The notes beneath the pieces are model-generated. The model was not told the origin of the DNA and ran no database searches. It was given only the letters and a program-made list of their open reading frames with translations. A stretch of 64,000 bases of DNA from Mucilaginibacter sp. 14171R-50 (GTDB lineage: Bacteria; Bacteroidota; Bacteroidia; Sphingobacteriales; Sphingobacteriaceae), in NCBI RefSeq assembly GCF_010093045.1, contig NZ_CP048115.1:1736001-1800000 (forward strand). The letters are read 5' to 3'. The position numbers and the translations under genes are program-made. Positions 56,296 to 64,000 of the stretch are shown one piece after another. Position 1 is the first letter of the stretch. Each line of letters starts with the position of its first letter.

Positions 56296-57633
56296 CTACA
56301 CCGCGTCAGACAACGAGCTGAACGTAAAATCCCTTATCCGCATTGGCGGTATCAGGGCGCTCTGGCTGCTTTCGCCGCTTACAGTACGTTCTGCTTTGCC
56401 AAGGGCATCCAGGTTGTTCAGCATGATAACCGGGCTTTCGTTAAACCTGAAGTTCTTTATCGGGAACTTGATCTGCCCGTTCTCGATGTAAAAAGTACCA
56501 TCGCGGGTAAGGCCGGTATAAAGCAAGGTTTGGGGGTCAACCGGGCGTATGTACCACAGGCGGGTAACCAAAATACCTTTTTCGGTACCTTTTATCAGTT
56601 CTTCCAGGCTTTGGGTGCCGCCCTCCATGATGATATTAGAAGGGCCGGGAACAGGTTTTACGCCTTTTTTTTGCGCCCAATAGCGCGAGTAGCTCACATT
56701 CTTTAGCACACCTTTTTCTATCCAGCTCATTTTTTGCAGGGGCTGTCCGTCGCCAGCCCAGGGGCTCGAGGGCACTTCGGGGTTGGTCGGGTCCGAGTAA
56801 ATGTTCACCCGTTCGTCAACCAGTTTTTCGCCCAGGCGTGTTTTGCCGCCCGGTTTGCTTAAAAAACTGCGGCCTTCGTCGGCGCTGCGGGCGTCAAGGC
56901 TGCCGTACAGTTGCTCAAGCAGTACAATGCCTGCCGCGGGTTCCAGTATCACGGTGTACTTGCCCGGTTCCAGGGCTTTGGCCCCTGTTGACGCGGCCGC
57001 TTTTTGCGCGGCAATTTTGGTAAACCCAACCGCGTCCATCTTAGCTACATCGTTATAATCTTTGGTTACATAGCCAGATCCCTGTCCGTCGCCTGTGCGC
57101 AGTGTTGCCGAAAAGTTAACATTAGTTGAGGTATCGTAAAGGAATAACCCTTTCGAGTTCATGACCGAACTAAAACCGCTGCTGCTTTGCAAAAAGCCTG
57201 CCGCGGTAAGTTTGTTTTGTTTGGCAATGTTAAGGCTTTGCTCAACCATGGTAGTGCGCTGCGCAGGCGTTAAGGCCGCGGTTGCCGGTATAAAGGTTTT
57301 TCCGCCCGGACCGTAGGTTTGCGGCCCTAAAAACGGCATGTATTCCGGGTTCTCGGGTGCCAGCTGCGCAAGTTCTTCCGACCGTTTTACAGCATGTTGT
57401 ATGGCCTCGTCGGTATATTCGTTTAAAGTGATAACCCCGAGTTTTTTACCATATGCCGATGATACAACCATGCCGGTGCTGCTGATAGCGCCGCTGGTTG
57501 ATACGTTGTTGCGGGCATACCTGATGTTGGCCGAATCCGACCCGTAAAGGTTTATTTCACACTCGTCGGCTTTTGAATAGCTCAGCGCTTTTTTAAGTAT
57601 CGCGCGGCATTCATCTTCTGTTAAAATAGCCAT
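56296..57633 (-). CDS. pmbA: TldE/PmbA-type metalloprotease subunit
   Basis: A 445-residue protein of the TldD/PmbA (U62) family, without the HExxxH zinc motif, as expected for the TldE/PmbA partner. Features: NIRYARNNVSTSGAISSTGM, VILEPAAGIVLLEQLYGSLD, RVNIYSDPTNPEVPSSPW and RLWYIRPVDPQTLLYTGLTR. TldD/TldE heterodimers cleave peptides, for example in microcin maturation and CcdA turnover. No signal peptide. Two bases after the tldD stop codon; terminator follows. Confidence 0.92.
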   Translation of the reverse strand: MAILTEDECRAILKKALSYSKADECEINLYGSDSANIRYARNNVSTSGAISSTGMVVSSAYGKKLGVITLNEYTDEAIQHAVKRSEELAQLAPENPEYMPFLGPQTYGPGGKTFIPATAALTPAQRTTMVEQSLNIAKQNKLTAAGFLQSSSGFSSVMNSKGLFLYDTSTNVNFSATLRTGDGQGSGYVTKDYNDVAKMDAVGFTKIAAQKAAASTGAKALEPGKYTVILEPAAGIVLLEQLYGSLDARSADEGRSFLSKPGGKTRLGEKLVDERVNIYSDPTNPEVPSSPWAGDGQPLQKMSWIEKGVLKNVSYSRYWAQKKGVKPVPGPSNIIMEGGTQSLEELIKGTEKGILVTRLWYIRPVDPQTLLYTGLTRDGTFYIENGQIKFPIKNFRFNESPVIMLNNLDALGKAERTVSGESSQSALIPPMRIRDFTFSSLSDAV

Positions 57634-57635
57634 AT

Positions 57636-59270
57636 CTATATTTTTCTTGCTGTGTTAATTACGTTAACCCCGTTAAAACGGGCTGTTGATGAACCGTGCG
57701 ATACCGCGCTGGCCTGCATAGGCTGGCCCTTACCGTCAAAAAACGACCCGCCTAAGCGGTAATCATTTTTATCGCATACGGCTGCGCAGGCGTTCCAAAA
57801 CTCCTGGGTATTGGCCTGGTAGGCCACATCGTTTAGCATACCCACAATTTTGCCGTTTTTGATCTCGTAATAAAGCTGGCCGCTGAACTGGAAGTTGTAA
57901 CGCTGCTGATCTATCGAGAACGAACTGTCGCCGATGATGTAAATCCCTTTTTCTACATTTTTGATCATGTCCGCAGGTGCAAGCGTTTCTTTGCCCGGCT
58001 GCAGTGATATGTTTGGCATACGCTGAAACTGAACATCGCGCCAGCTTTGGGCGTAGCAGCACCCCTGCGACTCTTTTAAGCCGATAATGTGCGCCTGGTC
58101 GCGAATAGCCTGGTAATTTACCAGTATGCCGTCCTTGATGATATCCCATTGCTTGGTGCCCACGCCCTCGTCATCGTAACCAACAGCGCCAAGCGAACCC
58201 GGCTGCAGTTTATCGGCCACAATGTTTACATGCTTGCTGCCAAAGTTAAATTTGCCTGTTTTCCACTTGTCCAGTGTAAGGAAACTGGTACCGGCAAAGT
58301 TGGCCTCGTAGCCCAGCACACGGTCGAGCTCGGACGGATGCCCCACCGACTCGTGGATGGTAAGCCACAGGTGGCTTGGGTCAAGCACCAGGTCGTACTT
58401 GCCCGGCTCAACACTTTTTGCCTTCAGCTTTTCGGCGGCCTGTAAGGCAGCCGCGCCCGCATCTTCCAGCATGTCGTAGCGGTCGCGGTATAGGGTGGTC
58501 TGGCTTTTTATCTTATCGCTTGCGCGCGGTACCAGGTACTCATAGCCCATTCCGCGCGGTGCGCTTAACGAGCTGCGGGTTTCAAACTTGCCGCTCTTTT
58601 CGTCAATTTTGGTAACACCGAACACCGGCCAGATGCGGTGAATGTCCTGGTCGATGTACGAGCCATCGGTCGACGCGAAATACTTTTGCTCGTTCACCAT
58701 AAACAGTACCGAGTTAACGTAGTTGGCGCCGTTCTTAAACGCGGCATCGTTAACCGATAGCAGCAGGTCGGTTTTCTCTTTCATCGGCACCTCAAAGGCG
58801 TTGCGCTCGATAGGTGTTTTCCAGCTAACCTCGCCATAGCCCTTTTGCGGGGCCAGCTGTACCGGCTCGGTTTGCAGGCGCGAGTTTTCTTTAGCAATGG
58901 CAACGGCCGTTTCGGCAGCGCGTGCAATACTGTCGTTATCCAGCCTGTCGGTAGCGGCAAAACCCCAGCAGCCATTGGCAATAACGCGTATGCCCATACC
59001 GTAGCTTTCGGTATCAACAATATTCTCGATATTTTTGTCGCGCGTAACCACGTACTCGTTAAGGTAGCGGCCCAGGCGCACATCGGTATAGGCAGCGCCT
59101 TTAGCGCGGGCGGCATTAAGGGCCACATCGCTCATGCGCTTTTTTATGGCCACATCAACATCGCGCATGCGGGTACCGGGCACAATGGGCGAACCAGCCG
59201 CGGTAAACCTGCTAAGCATGGAAGCACTTATGCCCATGCCGGTAAGGTAAAGGAAATCTTTTCTTTTCAA
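57636..59270 (-). CDS. tldD: TldD-type metalloprotease with N-terminal export-like signal
   Basis: A 544-residue protein of the TldD family. The zinc motif HESVGH (306-311), inside LWLTIHESVGHPSELDRVLG, is present, and the C-terminal FSGQLYYEIKNGKIVGMLND is typical. Unlike classic TldD (about 480 residues) it begins MKRKDFLYLTGMGISASMLS, which looks like a Tat-type signal in an R-K variant or a Sec signal, and may be exported. Its partner PmbA lacks such a signal. First gene of the operon. Confidence 0.9.
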   Translation of the reverse strand: MKRKDFLYLTGMGISASMLSRFTAAGSPIVPGTRMRDVDVAIKKRMSDVALNAARAKGAAYTDVRLGRYLNEYVVTRDKNIENIVDTESYGMGIRVIANGCWGFAATDRLDNDSIARAAETAVAIAKENSRLQTEPVQLAPQKGYGEVSWKTPIERNAFEVPMKEKTDLLLSVNDAAFKNGANYVNSVLFMVNEQKYFASTDGSYIDQDIHRIWPVFGVTKIDEKSGKFETRSSLSAPRGMGYEYLVPRASDKIKSQTTLYRDRYDMLEDAGAAALQAAEKLKAKSVEPGKYDLVLDPSHLWLTIHESVGHPSELDRVLGYEANFAGTSFLTLDKWKTGKFNFGSKHVNIVADKLQPGSLGAVGYDDEGVGTKQWDIIKDGILVNYQAIRDQAHIIGLKESQGCCYAQSWRDVQFQRMPNISLQPGKETLAPADMIKNVEKGIYIIGDSSFSIDQQRYNFQFSGQLYYEIKNGKIVGMLNDVAYQANTQEFWNACAAVCDKNDYRLGGSFFDGKGQPMQASAVSHGSSTARFNGVNVINTARKI

Positions 59271-59304
59271 AATGGGTCAGTATTTATTGCCTAAATATAA
59301 TAAT

Positions 59305-59358
59305 TTGATATGCGGATATGCAAATATGGTTTTAGATGTGCGGATGTGCAGATCTGTA
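59305..59358. repeat. Short direct word repeats (ATGCGGATATGC / GTGCGGATGTGC)
   Basis: GATATGCGGATATGCAAATATG and GATGTGCGGATGTGCAGAT are variants of one word in direct order, without an inverted arm. A similar word (CCGCATATCTGCGTATG) lies at 7256. Confidence 0.4.
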
Positions 59359-59458
59359 GATAATCAAGCCGGCCTTGCAAGTGCAAAGCGGTTCTCAATG
59401 GCCTATTGCCTACTTTATAACTAAGATTTGTACGCTATCGCTACGCAACAACGCAGGG

Positions 59459-59926
59459 TTACATCTTCCCAAACAGGTCTTCTATCGCCTTTACACGGTA
59501 TTCAAATATCTTCCTGATCTTACTGGCAACAAGCAGCTTATTGGTTAAACGGCCTATAGCGCCGTAGGGGATAGCGTAGTTGAGGATATCGGTCATTTCA
59601 ACACCGCCGGGTATTTCTTTAAAGTGGTGCTGATGATGCCATAAAGCGTAGGGCCCAAAACGTTGTTCGTCTACAAAATATTTACCATCCTGCACGTGGG
59701 TAATTTCGGTCATCCAGTTTAGCTTAATGCCCAGCATGGGCGATATTTTGTAGGTAATGATCATGCCGGCGTACATTTTCGTCTCGGCGGTGTAATCAGA
59801 TGTTACCACAAAACGCATATCAGGCGGCGTTATCTTTGCCAGGTTTAGCGGCGACGAAAAAAAATCCCAGGCCTCATCTAAACTGATGGGGATTTGCTGT
59901 TTTAGTTTTAAGGCGTATGTTTTCAC
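59459..59926 (-). CDS. SRPBCC family (START-like) ligand-binding protein
   Basis: A 155-residue protein of the SRPBCC superfamily: KQQIPISLDEAWDFFSSPLN, KITPPDMRFVV, WMTEITHVQDGKYFVDEQRF, GPYALWHHQHHFKEIPGGVE and a C-terminal helix (KIRKIFEYRVKAIEDLFG). The best start is a GTG at 59926 giving VKTYALKLKQQ; the reading upstream of it lies inside the next gene and has no family match. It may bind a hydrophobic ligand. The frame continues upstream into the sulfurtransferase gene but is not used there. Confidence 0.8.
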   Translation of the reverse strand: MKTYALKLKQQIPISLDEAWDFFSSPLNLAKITPPDMRFVVTSDYTAETKMYAGMIITYKISPMLGIKLNWMTEITHVQDGKYFVDEQRFGPYALWHHQHHFKEIPGGVEMTDILNYAIPYGAIGRLTNKLLVASKIRKIFEYRVKAIEDLFGKM

Positions 59927-59976
59927 GAGGGGATAACAGGCTGGGTAGGTAATTGTTATATGGTTAGCTCCATTAA

Positions 59977-60819
59977 TTATAGTCCGTTCGCTTCCGTAGC
60001 AATTGGCAGGTTCCGGCGGCTCCACTCGCTCCACGATCCTACATACAGCTTTGGCCCGGTAATACCCGCGTGTTCCATGCCCAGCAAGGTGTGGCAGGCT
60101 GTAACGCCCGATCCGCAATGAACGATCACATTCGCCGGGTTTACACCGCCAAATGTCTCCTTGTATAGCGTAGCCAGCGCCTGCGCGGTTAGATATTTGC
60201 CTTCGGGCGATAGGCTGTTACTGTAAAACAGGTTAACCGCGCCGGGTATGTGCCCTGCAACAAGGTCAAGCGGTTCCGTATGGCCCAAATAACGCTGCCC
60301 TTCGCGTACGTCGATTACCATGCGGTCGTCGGCCTTGGCGGCTGCTTTAACTTCTTCTATATCTACTGTGTTGCTGTATTGGGCAGGGATTGGATATGCT
60401 GCCGCCGGTTTGGGTTGGTAATCATCGGTGCTTAATTCAATGCCTTCATCTGTAGCAGCTTTTAGGCCGCCGTTCAATACCTGCACGTTGGTAAGGCCTA
60501 TCGAGCGCAGCATCCACCAAAGGCGCGCGCCGCCCATGGCAGCGTTCTTATCATCATACACCACCACATGGCTATCGGGTGTTATACCCCAATGCCCCAA
60601 TGTGCTGGCAAAGTCTTTCAACGATGGTAGGGGGTGTCTGCCCCCATAAGCAGGGTCGGCAGGGTGCGCGGCCAGATCATCATCCAGCGTGGCAAAAATG
60701 GCGTTGGGCAGGTGCCCGGCAAGGTAACGCTCGTGCGCATTAGCCCCTGCGCGTACATCAATCAATATCGTAGCCGGGTCAAATACCCGGGAATCGGTAA
60801 TTTCTATTAATGGGGACAT
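59977..60819 (-). CDS. Thiosulfate/3-mercaptopyruvate sulfurtransferase
   Basis: A 280-residue two-domain rhodanese. The N-terminal domain (1-125) is inactive-type with IDVRAGANAHERYLAGHLPN; the C-terminal domain has the catalytic Cys235 in IVHCGSGVTACHTL, the CGSGVT loop typical of mercaptopyruvate sulfurtransferases. It moves sulfane sulfur to cyanide or thiols in the cytosol. The start codon is 12 bases from an inverted-word island. Confidence 0.93.
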   Translation of the reverse strand: MSPLIEITDSRVFDPATILIDVRAGANAHERYLAGHLPNAIFATLDDDLAAHPADPAYGGRHPLPSLKDFASTLGHWGITPDSHVVVYDDKNAAMGGARLWWMLRSIGLTNVQVLNGGLKAATDEGIELSTDDYQPKPAAAYPIPAQYSNTVDIEEVKAAAKADDRMVIDVREGQRYLGHTEPLDLVAGHIPGAVNLFYSNSLSPEGKYLTAQALATLYKETFGGVNPANVIVHCGSGVTACHTLLGMEHAGITGPKLYVGSWSEWSRRNLPIATEANGL

Positions 60820-60831
60820 TCTTTAGTGATT

Positions 60832-60959
60832 AGTTAATTAGTGATTAGAGATTAGGGACACTCCTTAATCACTTCGCAGGGCAAGTTAGAAAAAGCCCGG
60901 CACAAATAAAATTGCCAATAACTAATCTCTGATCACCAATCTTTATTCTCTGACTACTG
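60832..60959. repeat. Inverted-word intergenic island (AGTGATTAG family)
   Basis: Left arm TTAGTGATTAGTTAATTAG then TGATTAGAGATTAGGGA; right arm AACTAATCTCTGATCACC then AATCTTTATTCTCTGACTAC. Same words as the island at 39166, inverted around a unique centre; the right arm runs into the stop codon of the YkuK gene. Confidence 0.65.
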
Positions 60960-61427
60960 CACCATCTTATTGGCACAGCACGAGCTTGCAAAGGCTTCGG
61001 GCTTGGCTTTAAATACAAAGCCCATGCTTAATATATAACCCATAGCCTCGTGCAGGGCGGCATTGCTTTTAAACATAGGGTTGGTGTTGATATCGGCATG
61101 TACTTCAAGACCCACATCGTAAAGGTCAAGCAGGTCGCAAAGCTTATAGGCAATGTCAATAGACTTTTGTACTTCGTAAAGCATCCGCTCTTTAATGCTC
61201 ATTTTTTGCGAGGTGCGCTCCTGGTGGATGAACATGAATGCGCCGCGCTGTTCACGAATAAAAACAATAACAGTGGCAAAATCGGTAACCGAGCCTTTCA
61301 CCTGCGAATCTGTACCGATACAAACTTTTAGTTTATTGCCCAGGTTGGTTTCCCGTTCAATGGCAGCTTCCACTTCTTCCAGTATAGGTGTTTGGATCAC
61401 CTCTCCGCTAAATTTTCTCCAGGTCAT
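60954..61427 (-). CDS. YkuK-family RNase H-like protein
   Basis: A 157-residue protein of the YkuK (DUF458) family with an RNase H-like fold: KLKVCIGTDSQVKGSVTDFA holds the first acidic position, and GLEVHADINTNPMFKSNAAL and EAMGYILSMGFVFKAKPEAF follow. It ends FASSCCANKMVQ, with a vicinal Cys pair. Function unproven; nuclease activity is possible. Single gene. Confidence 0.85.
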   Translation of the reverse strand: MTWRKFSGEVIQTPILEEVEAAIERETNLGNKLKVCIGTDSQVKGSVTDFATVIVFIREQRGAFMFIHQERTSQKMSIKERMLYEVQKSIDIAYKLCDLLDLYDVGLEVHADINTNPMFKSNAALHEAMGYILSMGFVFKAKPEAFASSCCANKMVQ

Positions 61428-61640
61428 AAAAATAGTTTTAGAGTTATTTTAGTACGGCCTTTTTACAGGTCTATAAAAATAAGCGATAAACTATTTTATA
61501 AACGTTAATGCGCAGTAAATTATTTGTTAACATTTAGCTGAATATTAACATGTTAGCGCTATCGAGCCCTTGAAATTATTGAGGTTATGTTAATAGAATT
61601 GCATCCCATCCGGCTTTTCCTTAAATTTAGTCTACCAATT

Positions 61641-62351
61641 ATGAAAAAGCTGCTACTGCTATTTATTGTCCTTGTACTTACTTTCCCGGTATTCGCGCAG
61701 GATGCAAGATCTGTCTGCCTAAAAGTAAATGAGCTTAACAATCGCGTATTGAACAGCACCGTTAAACGTTTGGATGCCGCAAAACAGTTTAAAACGCTTA
61801 TTGACCAGTTAGACAAGATAATACCTAAACCTGTGGCTTTTGGGCCGTGGGCCTTTCCTTTAAAAGGCTATAATAGCAACGCAATTGGCGGCACCAACGG
61901 CAATGGCTACAGCGATAAAGGCTACAACTACCTGGATGGCAATAAACACACCGCCCATCCTGCACATGATATTTTTATACGCGACAAAAATCAGGATGGC
62001 ATTGATGATAAAACCGGCACCCCTGTAAACGTACTGGCAATTGAGGATGGTGTAGTAATAGCGTGTAGTAGTCAATGGGAACCGGCAAGCACCATGCGTG
62101 GCGGCAAATTTATCTGGGTGTATCACCCCGAAGGTTTTATATCCTATTACGCCCATAACCAGGTAATATTTGTGCAACCCGGCGATGGGGTTAAGCAAGG
62201 CCAAAAAATAGCCGAGGTTGGCCGTACCGGGCTTAATGCTTATAAGAAACGCTCGCCTACCCATTTGCACTTTTCCGCCTTTCATATAAAGGATGGGCTG
62301 CCCGTACCTTTTAACCCTTACCGGCAACTGGTTAAATCAACAGCACAATGA
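61641..62351 (+). CDS. M23 family (LytM) metallopeptidase, secreted
   Basis: A 236-residue secreted protein. The ATG at 61641 gives signal peptide MKKLLLLFIVLVLTFPVFA; an ATG at 61587 would add 18 non-signal residues. The LytM domain shows the zinc motif HPAHD (HxxxD, where Gly is replaced by Ala) and the HLH of THLHFSAF, plus GKFIWVYHPEGFISYYAHN. Such enzymes cut peptidoglycan cross-links. A calcium-binding-like DKNQDGIDDKTG loop is present in the middle. It overlaps the next gene by four bases. Confidence 0.88.
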   Translation: MKKLLLLFIVLVLTFPVFAQDARSVCLKVNELNNRVLNSTVKRLDAAKQFKTLIDQLDKIIPKPVAFGPWAFPLKGYNSNAIGGTNGNGYSDKGYNYLDGNKHTAHPAHDIFIRDKNQDGIDDKTGTPVNVLAIEDGVVIACSSQWEPASTMRGGKFIWVYHPEGFISYYAHNQVIFVQPGDGVKQGQKIAEVGRTGLNAYKKRSPTHLHFSAFHIKDGLPVPFNPYRQLVKSTAQ

Positions 62352-63103
62352 AAAATATCTTATCCCTGGTATTACTAATTGCAACCATGGCATTTGCCCC
62401 GGACAATGTGCGCACCCGCTTTAAGCCATCGGCAGGGTATAACCATGTTGCTGTTGCTCCGGGTAGCTTTGGGGCTTACCTGCAAACCCTTCGGCTTAAA
62501 CCAGCGGGAACGCACACGAGAACTTACACCGGCAGTATTGCCCATACCGACCCTTATACCGCCGCAGTAATTGATATGAGTATTGGTACACAAGACCTCC
62601 AGCAATGCGCCGATGCCGTAATGCGCCTGCGAGCCGAATACTTGTACCAACAGGGAAATTACAATGCCATTGCCTTTAATTTTACCAGTGGGTTTAAATG
62701 CGACTATACCCACTATGCCAACGGTTACCGCTACGCTAACGAGCGGTGGGTATTACGGGGTAAAAAGGATTACAGCTACCCTAACTTTCTACGATACATG
62801 AACCTGGTGTTCTCTTATGCCGGCACACTATCGCTTCAAAAAGAACTGAAGCCCGTTACCAACCCTAACGATATAAAAGCTGGTGACGTCTTTATAAAAG
62901 GTGGCTCGCCGGGGCATTGTTTTATAGTGATGGATGTTACCGAGAATGCCGCCCATAAAAAGCAGTTCCTGCTGGCGCAAAGCTTTATGCCCGCTCAAAA
63001 TATACAGGTGCTGCAAAACGGATCACCGTGGTTTAGTCTGGATACAATAGCAGACATACCTTATGGCGAATTGGTGAATTTTAAATATTTAAAAAGATTT
63101 TGA
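62348..63103 (+). CDS. DUF4846 exported protein
   Basis: A 251-residue protein with a signal peptide (MKNILSLVLLIATMAFA). DUF4846 features: PGSFGAYLQTLRLKPAGTHT, LQQCADAVMRLRAEYLY, ERWVLRGKKDYSYPNFLRYM and the C-terminal GDVFIKGGSPGHCFIVMDVT. The family has no known function; its Gly-His-Cys region recalls papain-like NlpC folds but this is a guess. The ATGA overlap with the M23 gene suggests a role in cell wall or envelope processing. Confidence 0.85.
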   Translation: MKNILSLVLLIATMAFAPDNVRTRFKPSAGYNHVAVAPGSFGAYLQTLRLKPAGTHTRTYTGSIAHTDPYTAAVIDMSIGTQDLQQCADAVMRLRAEYLYQQGNYNAIAFNFTSGFKCDYTHYANGYRYANERWVLRGKKDYSYPNFLRYMNLVFSYAGTLSLQKELKPVTNPNDIKAGDVFIKGGSPGHCFIVMDVTENAAHKKQFLLAQSFMPAQNIQVLQNGSPWFSLDTIADIPYGELVNFKYLKRF

Positions 63104-63152
63104 TGAGCTGCGAAAGCAATCAACAATTTTTTGATTTGCCTGTTATCATATC

Positions 63153-63404
63153 ATGACAACACCTGCAAACAACCACGATAAGCCGTCGCCATCTGATACG
63201 CCCACAGATAGGCCTAACGATGAAGGCCACAAAAGTGTAGTGAAAAATAGGGATAAGGAATATCATGCTGACGAGCCGGAGCAGGAAAACGTAGCGAAGT
63301 ATTACGAGAACCGCGAACAGCCTGTAACGCCGGTTAAGACCCCGCCCGCTGATGATCAGCCCGACGCATCAGATGATGACGCCCGCCGGCTGGAATCTAA
63401 ATAA
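63153..63404 (+). CDS. Small acidic hydrophilic protein, unknown
   Basis: An 83-residue, highly charged, Pro/Asp/Glu-rich protein (DKPSPSDTPTDRPNDEGHK to DDQPDASDDDARRLESK) without hydrophobic segments. It is probably disordered. Fifty bases after the DUF4846 gene and perhaps on the same transcript. No family recognised; the frame is open and starts with ATG, but coding is less certain. Confidence 0.5.
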   Translation: MTTPANNHDKPSPSDTPTDRPNDEGHKSVVKNRDKEYHADEPEQENVAKYYENREQPVTPVKTPPADDQPDASDDDARRLESK

Positions 63405-63419
63405 CGCGCGTTCGGGGAA

Positions 63420-63456
63420 AGCCTCACCTAAATCCTCTCCAAAGGAGAGGACTTTC
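63420..63456. repeat. REP/BIME-like hairpin, copy C (half unit)
   Basis: AGCCTCACCTAAATCC then CTCTCCAAAGGAGAGGACTTT, identical over its length to the left unit of copy B (28841) but without the second hairpin. It lies between two convergent genes. Confidence 0.8.
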
Positions 63457-63470
63457 ATCTAACCTCTAAA

Positions 63471-64000
63471 CTATAACAAGGGCTTAGCTATGCCGGCCGA
63501 ATTAAATTGCAGATCGTACAGTTTGCGGTAGTAGCCATTTTCTATACGCAGTAATTCCTGGTGAGTGCCCATTTCTTTTATCTCGCCGTGGTCAAGCACG
63601 ATGATCTTGTCGGCATTTTGTATGGTTGATAAGCGGTGGGCTATTACAATAGCTGTACGGCCCTGCATCAGCTTGTTAATGGCATTTTGTATCAGCAGCT
63701 CGGTTTCGGTATCTACGGATGAGGTAGCTTCATCTAAAACCAGTATAGCGGGGTTATACACCAGCGCACGGATAAACGAGATCAGCTGCGCCTGCCCTGC
63801 CGAAAGGGTTGCCCCGCGCTCCATCACATTATAATCGTATCCGCCCGGCAGGCGCTCAATAAACTCATGCGCGCCCACATCTTTTGCTGCCGCGATAATT
63901 TCGTCGCGCGTTATGGCGGTATTGTTCAGGCTGATGTTGTTGCCGATGGTATCGGTAAACAAAAATACGTCCTGTATAACCGTAGCTATCCGCGATCGCA
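63471..64000 (-). CDS. ABC exporter, C-terminal part (5' end outside window)
   Basis: The last 176 residues of an ABC transporter with fused membrane and ATPase domains (MsbA/lipid or peptide exporter type). It enters the window as SRIATVIQDVFLFTDTIGNN, the Q-loop region. The signature is LSAGQAQLISFIRAL, Walker B is ILVLDEATSSVDTETE, the H-loop is IVIAHRLSTI, and the C-terminus is regular. Walker A and the membrane domain lie to the right of the window. Confidence 0.9.
   Translation of the reverse strand, partial: RSRIATVIQDVFLFTDTIGNNISLNNTAITRDEIIAAAKDVGAHEFIERLPGGYDYNVMERGATLSAGQAQLISFIRALVYNPAILVLDEATSSVDTETELLIQNAINKLMQGRTAIVIAHRLSTIQNADKIIVLDHGEIKEMGTHQELLRIENGYYRKLYDLQFNSAGIAKPLL

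Noticed and set aside
59927..60118. Upstream extension of the SRPBCC reading frame (64 extra residues)
   Set aside because: It lies mostly within the sulfurtransferase gene in another frame, and the family similarity starts only at the GTG at 59926.
1..64000. tRNA, rRNA, CRISPR, insertion sequence or prophage genes
   Set aside because: No cloverleaf, repeat-spacer array, transposase or phage structural gene was recognised in any spacer or frame.

Overview
The window looks like a chromosomal segment of a Sphingobacteriaceae-type Bacteroidota (Mucilaginibacter or Pedobacter relatives fit best; this is inference from gene content). The signs are SusC/SusD pairs, a hybrid two-component system, type IX secretion (T9SS) type-B sorting domains, GLPGLI and DUF5683 proteins, TAnnTTTG-like promoter elements and few Shine-Dalgarno sequences. 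I saw no tRNA, rRNA, CRISPR array, transposase or phage gene.

Layout. 1-2.5 kb: end of a gluconate-type permease and a GH51 arabinofuranosidase. 2.6-4.4 kb: an atypical ECF-like sigma factor with an overlapping anti-sigma gene, and a DUF4126 membrane protein. 4.4-7.1 kb: a complete mlaE-mlaF-mlaD lipid transport operon on the minus strand. 7.4-26.6 kb: a beta-mannan utilisation locus. It holds a hybrid sensor/regulator, SusC, SusD, an IPT-domain surface lipoprotein, an AraC regulator, a sodium:sugar symporter, a GH130 mannosylglucose phosphorylase, a cellobiose 2-epimerase, a lipoprotein glycosidase of uncertain family and a GH26 mannanase. The logic matches the mannanase / epimerase / mannosylglucose phosphorylase pathway described in Bacteroides fragilis: outer membrane capture, cleavage to mannobiose, import, epimerisation to mannosyl-glucose, then phosphorolysis to mannose 1-phosphate and glucose.

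26.7-30.3 kb: a TonB-dependent receptor and a sorbosone/glucose dehydrogenase-like lipoprotein. 30.3-36.5 kb: three tandem paralogous T9SS type-B cargo proteins. 36.5-39.2 kb: two paralogous envelope proteins with different C-termini and an FMN reductase. 39.4-43.8 kb: a parA-parB-DUF5683-dapB-lepB operon ending in a strong terminator. 43.9-48.6 kb: oxidoreductase, unknown lipoprotein, rRNA-type methyltransferase and a second mlaE-mlaF pair without mlaD. 48.7-55.6 kb: SDR, PspC/LiaF-like envelope stress genes, an RDD protein and a GLPGLI/outer membrane barrel pair. 55.7-64 kb: a stand-alone degenerate Hint-domain protein, tldD/pmbA, SRPBCC, sulfurtransferase, YkuK, M23 peptidase, DUF4846 and the end of an ABC exporter.

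The most unusual signals are intergenic and small-scale: a family of spacers built from short reiterated words arranged as inverted repeats, often starting within about 10 bases of a start codon; three copies of a REP/BIME-like double hairpin; sequence homogenisation between the C-terminal domains of the tandem T9SS genes; and a free-standing Hint domain that has lost its catalytic residues.
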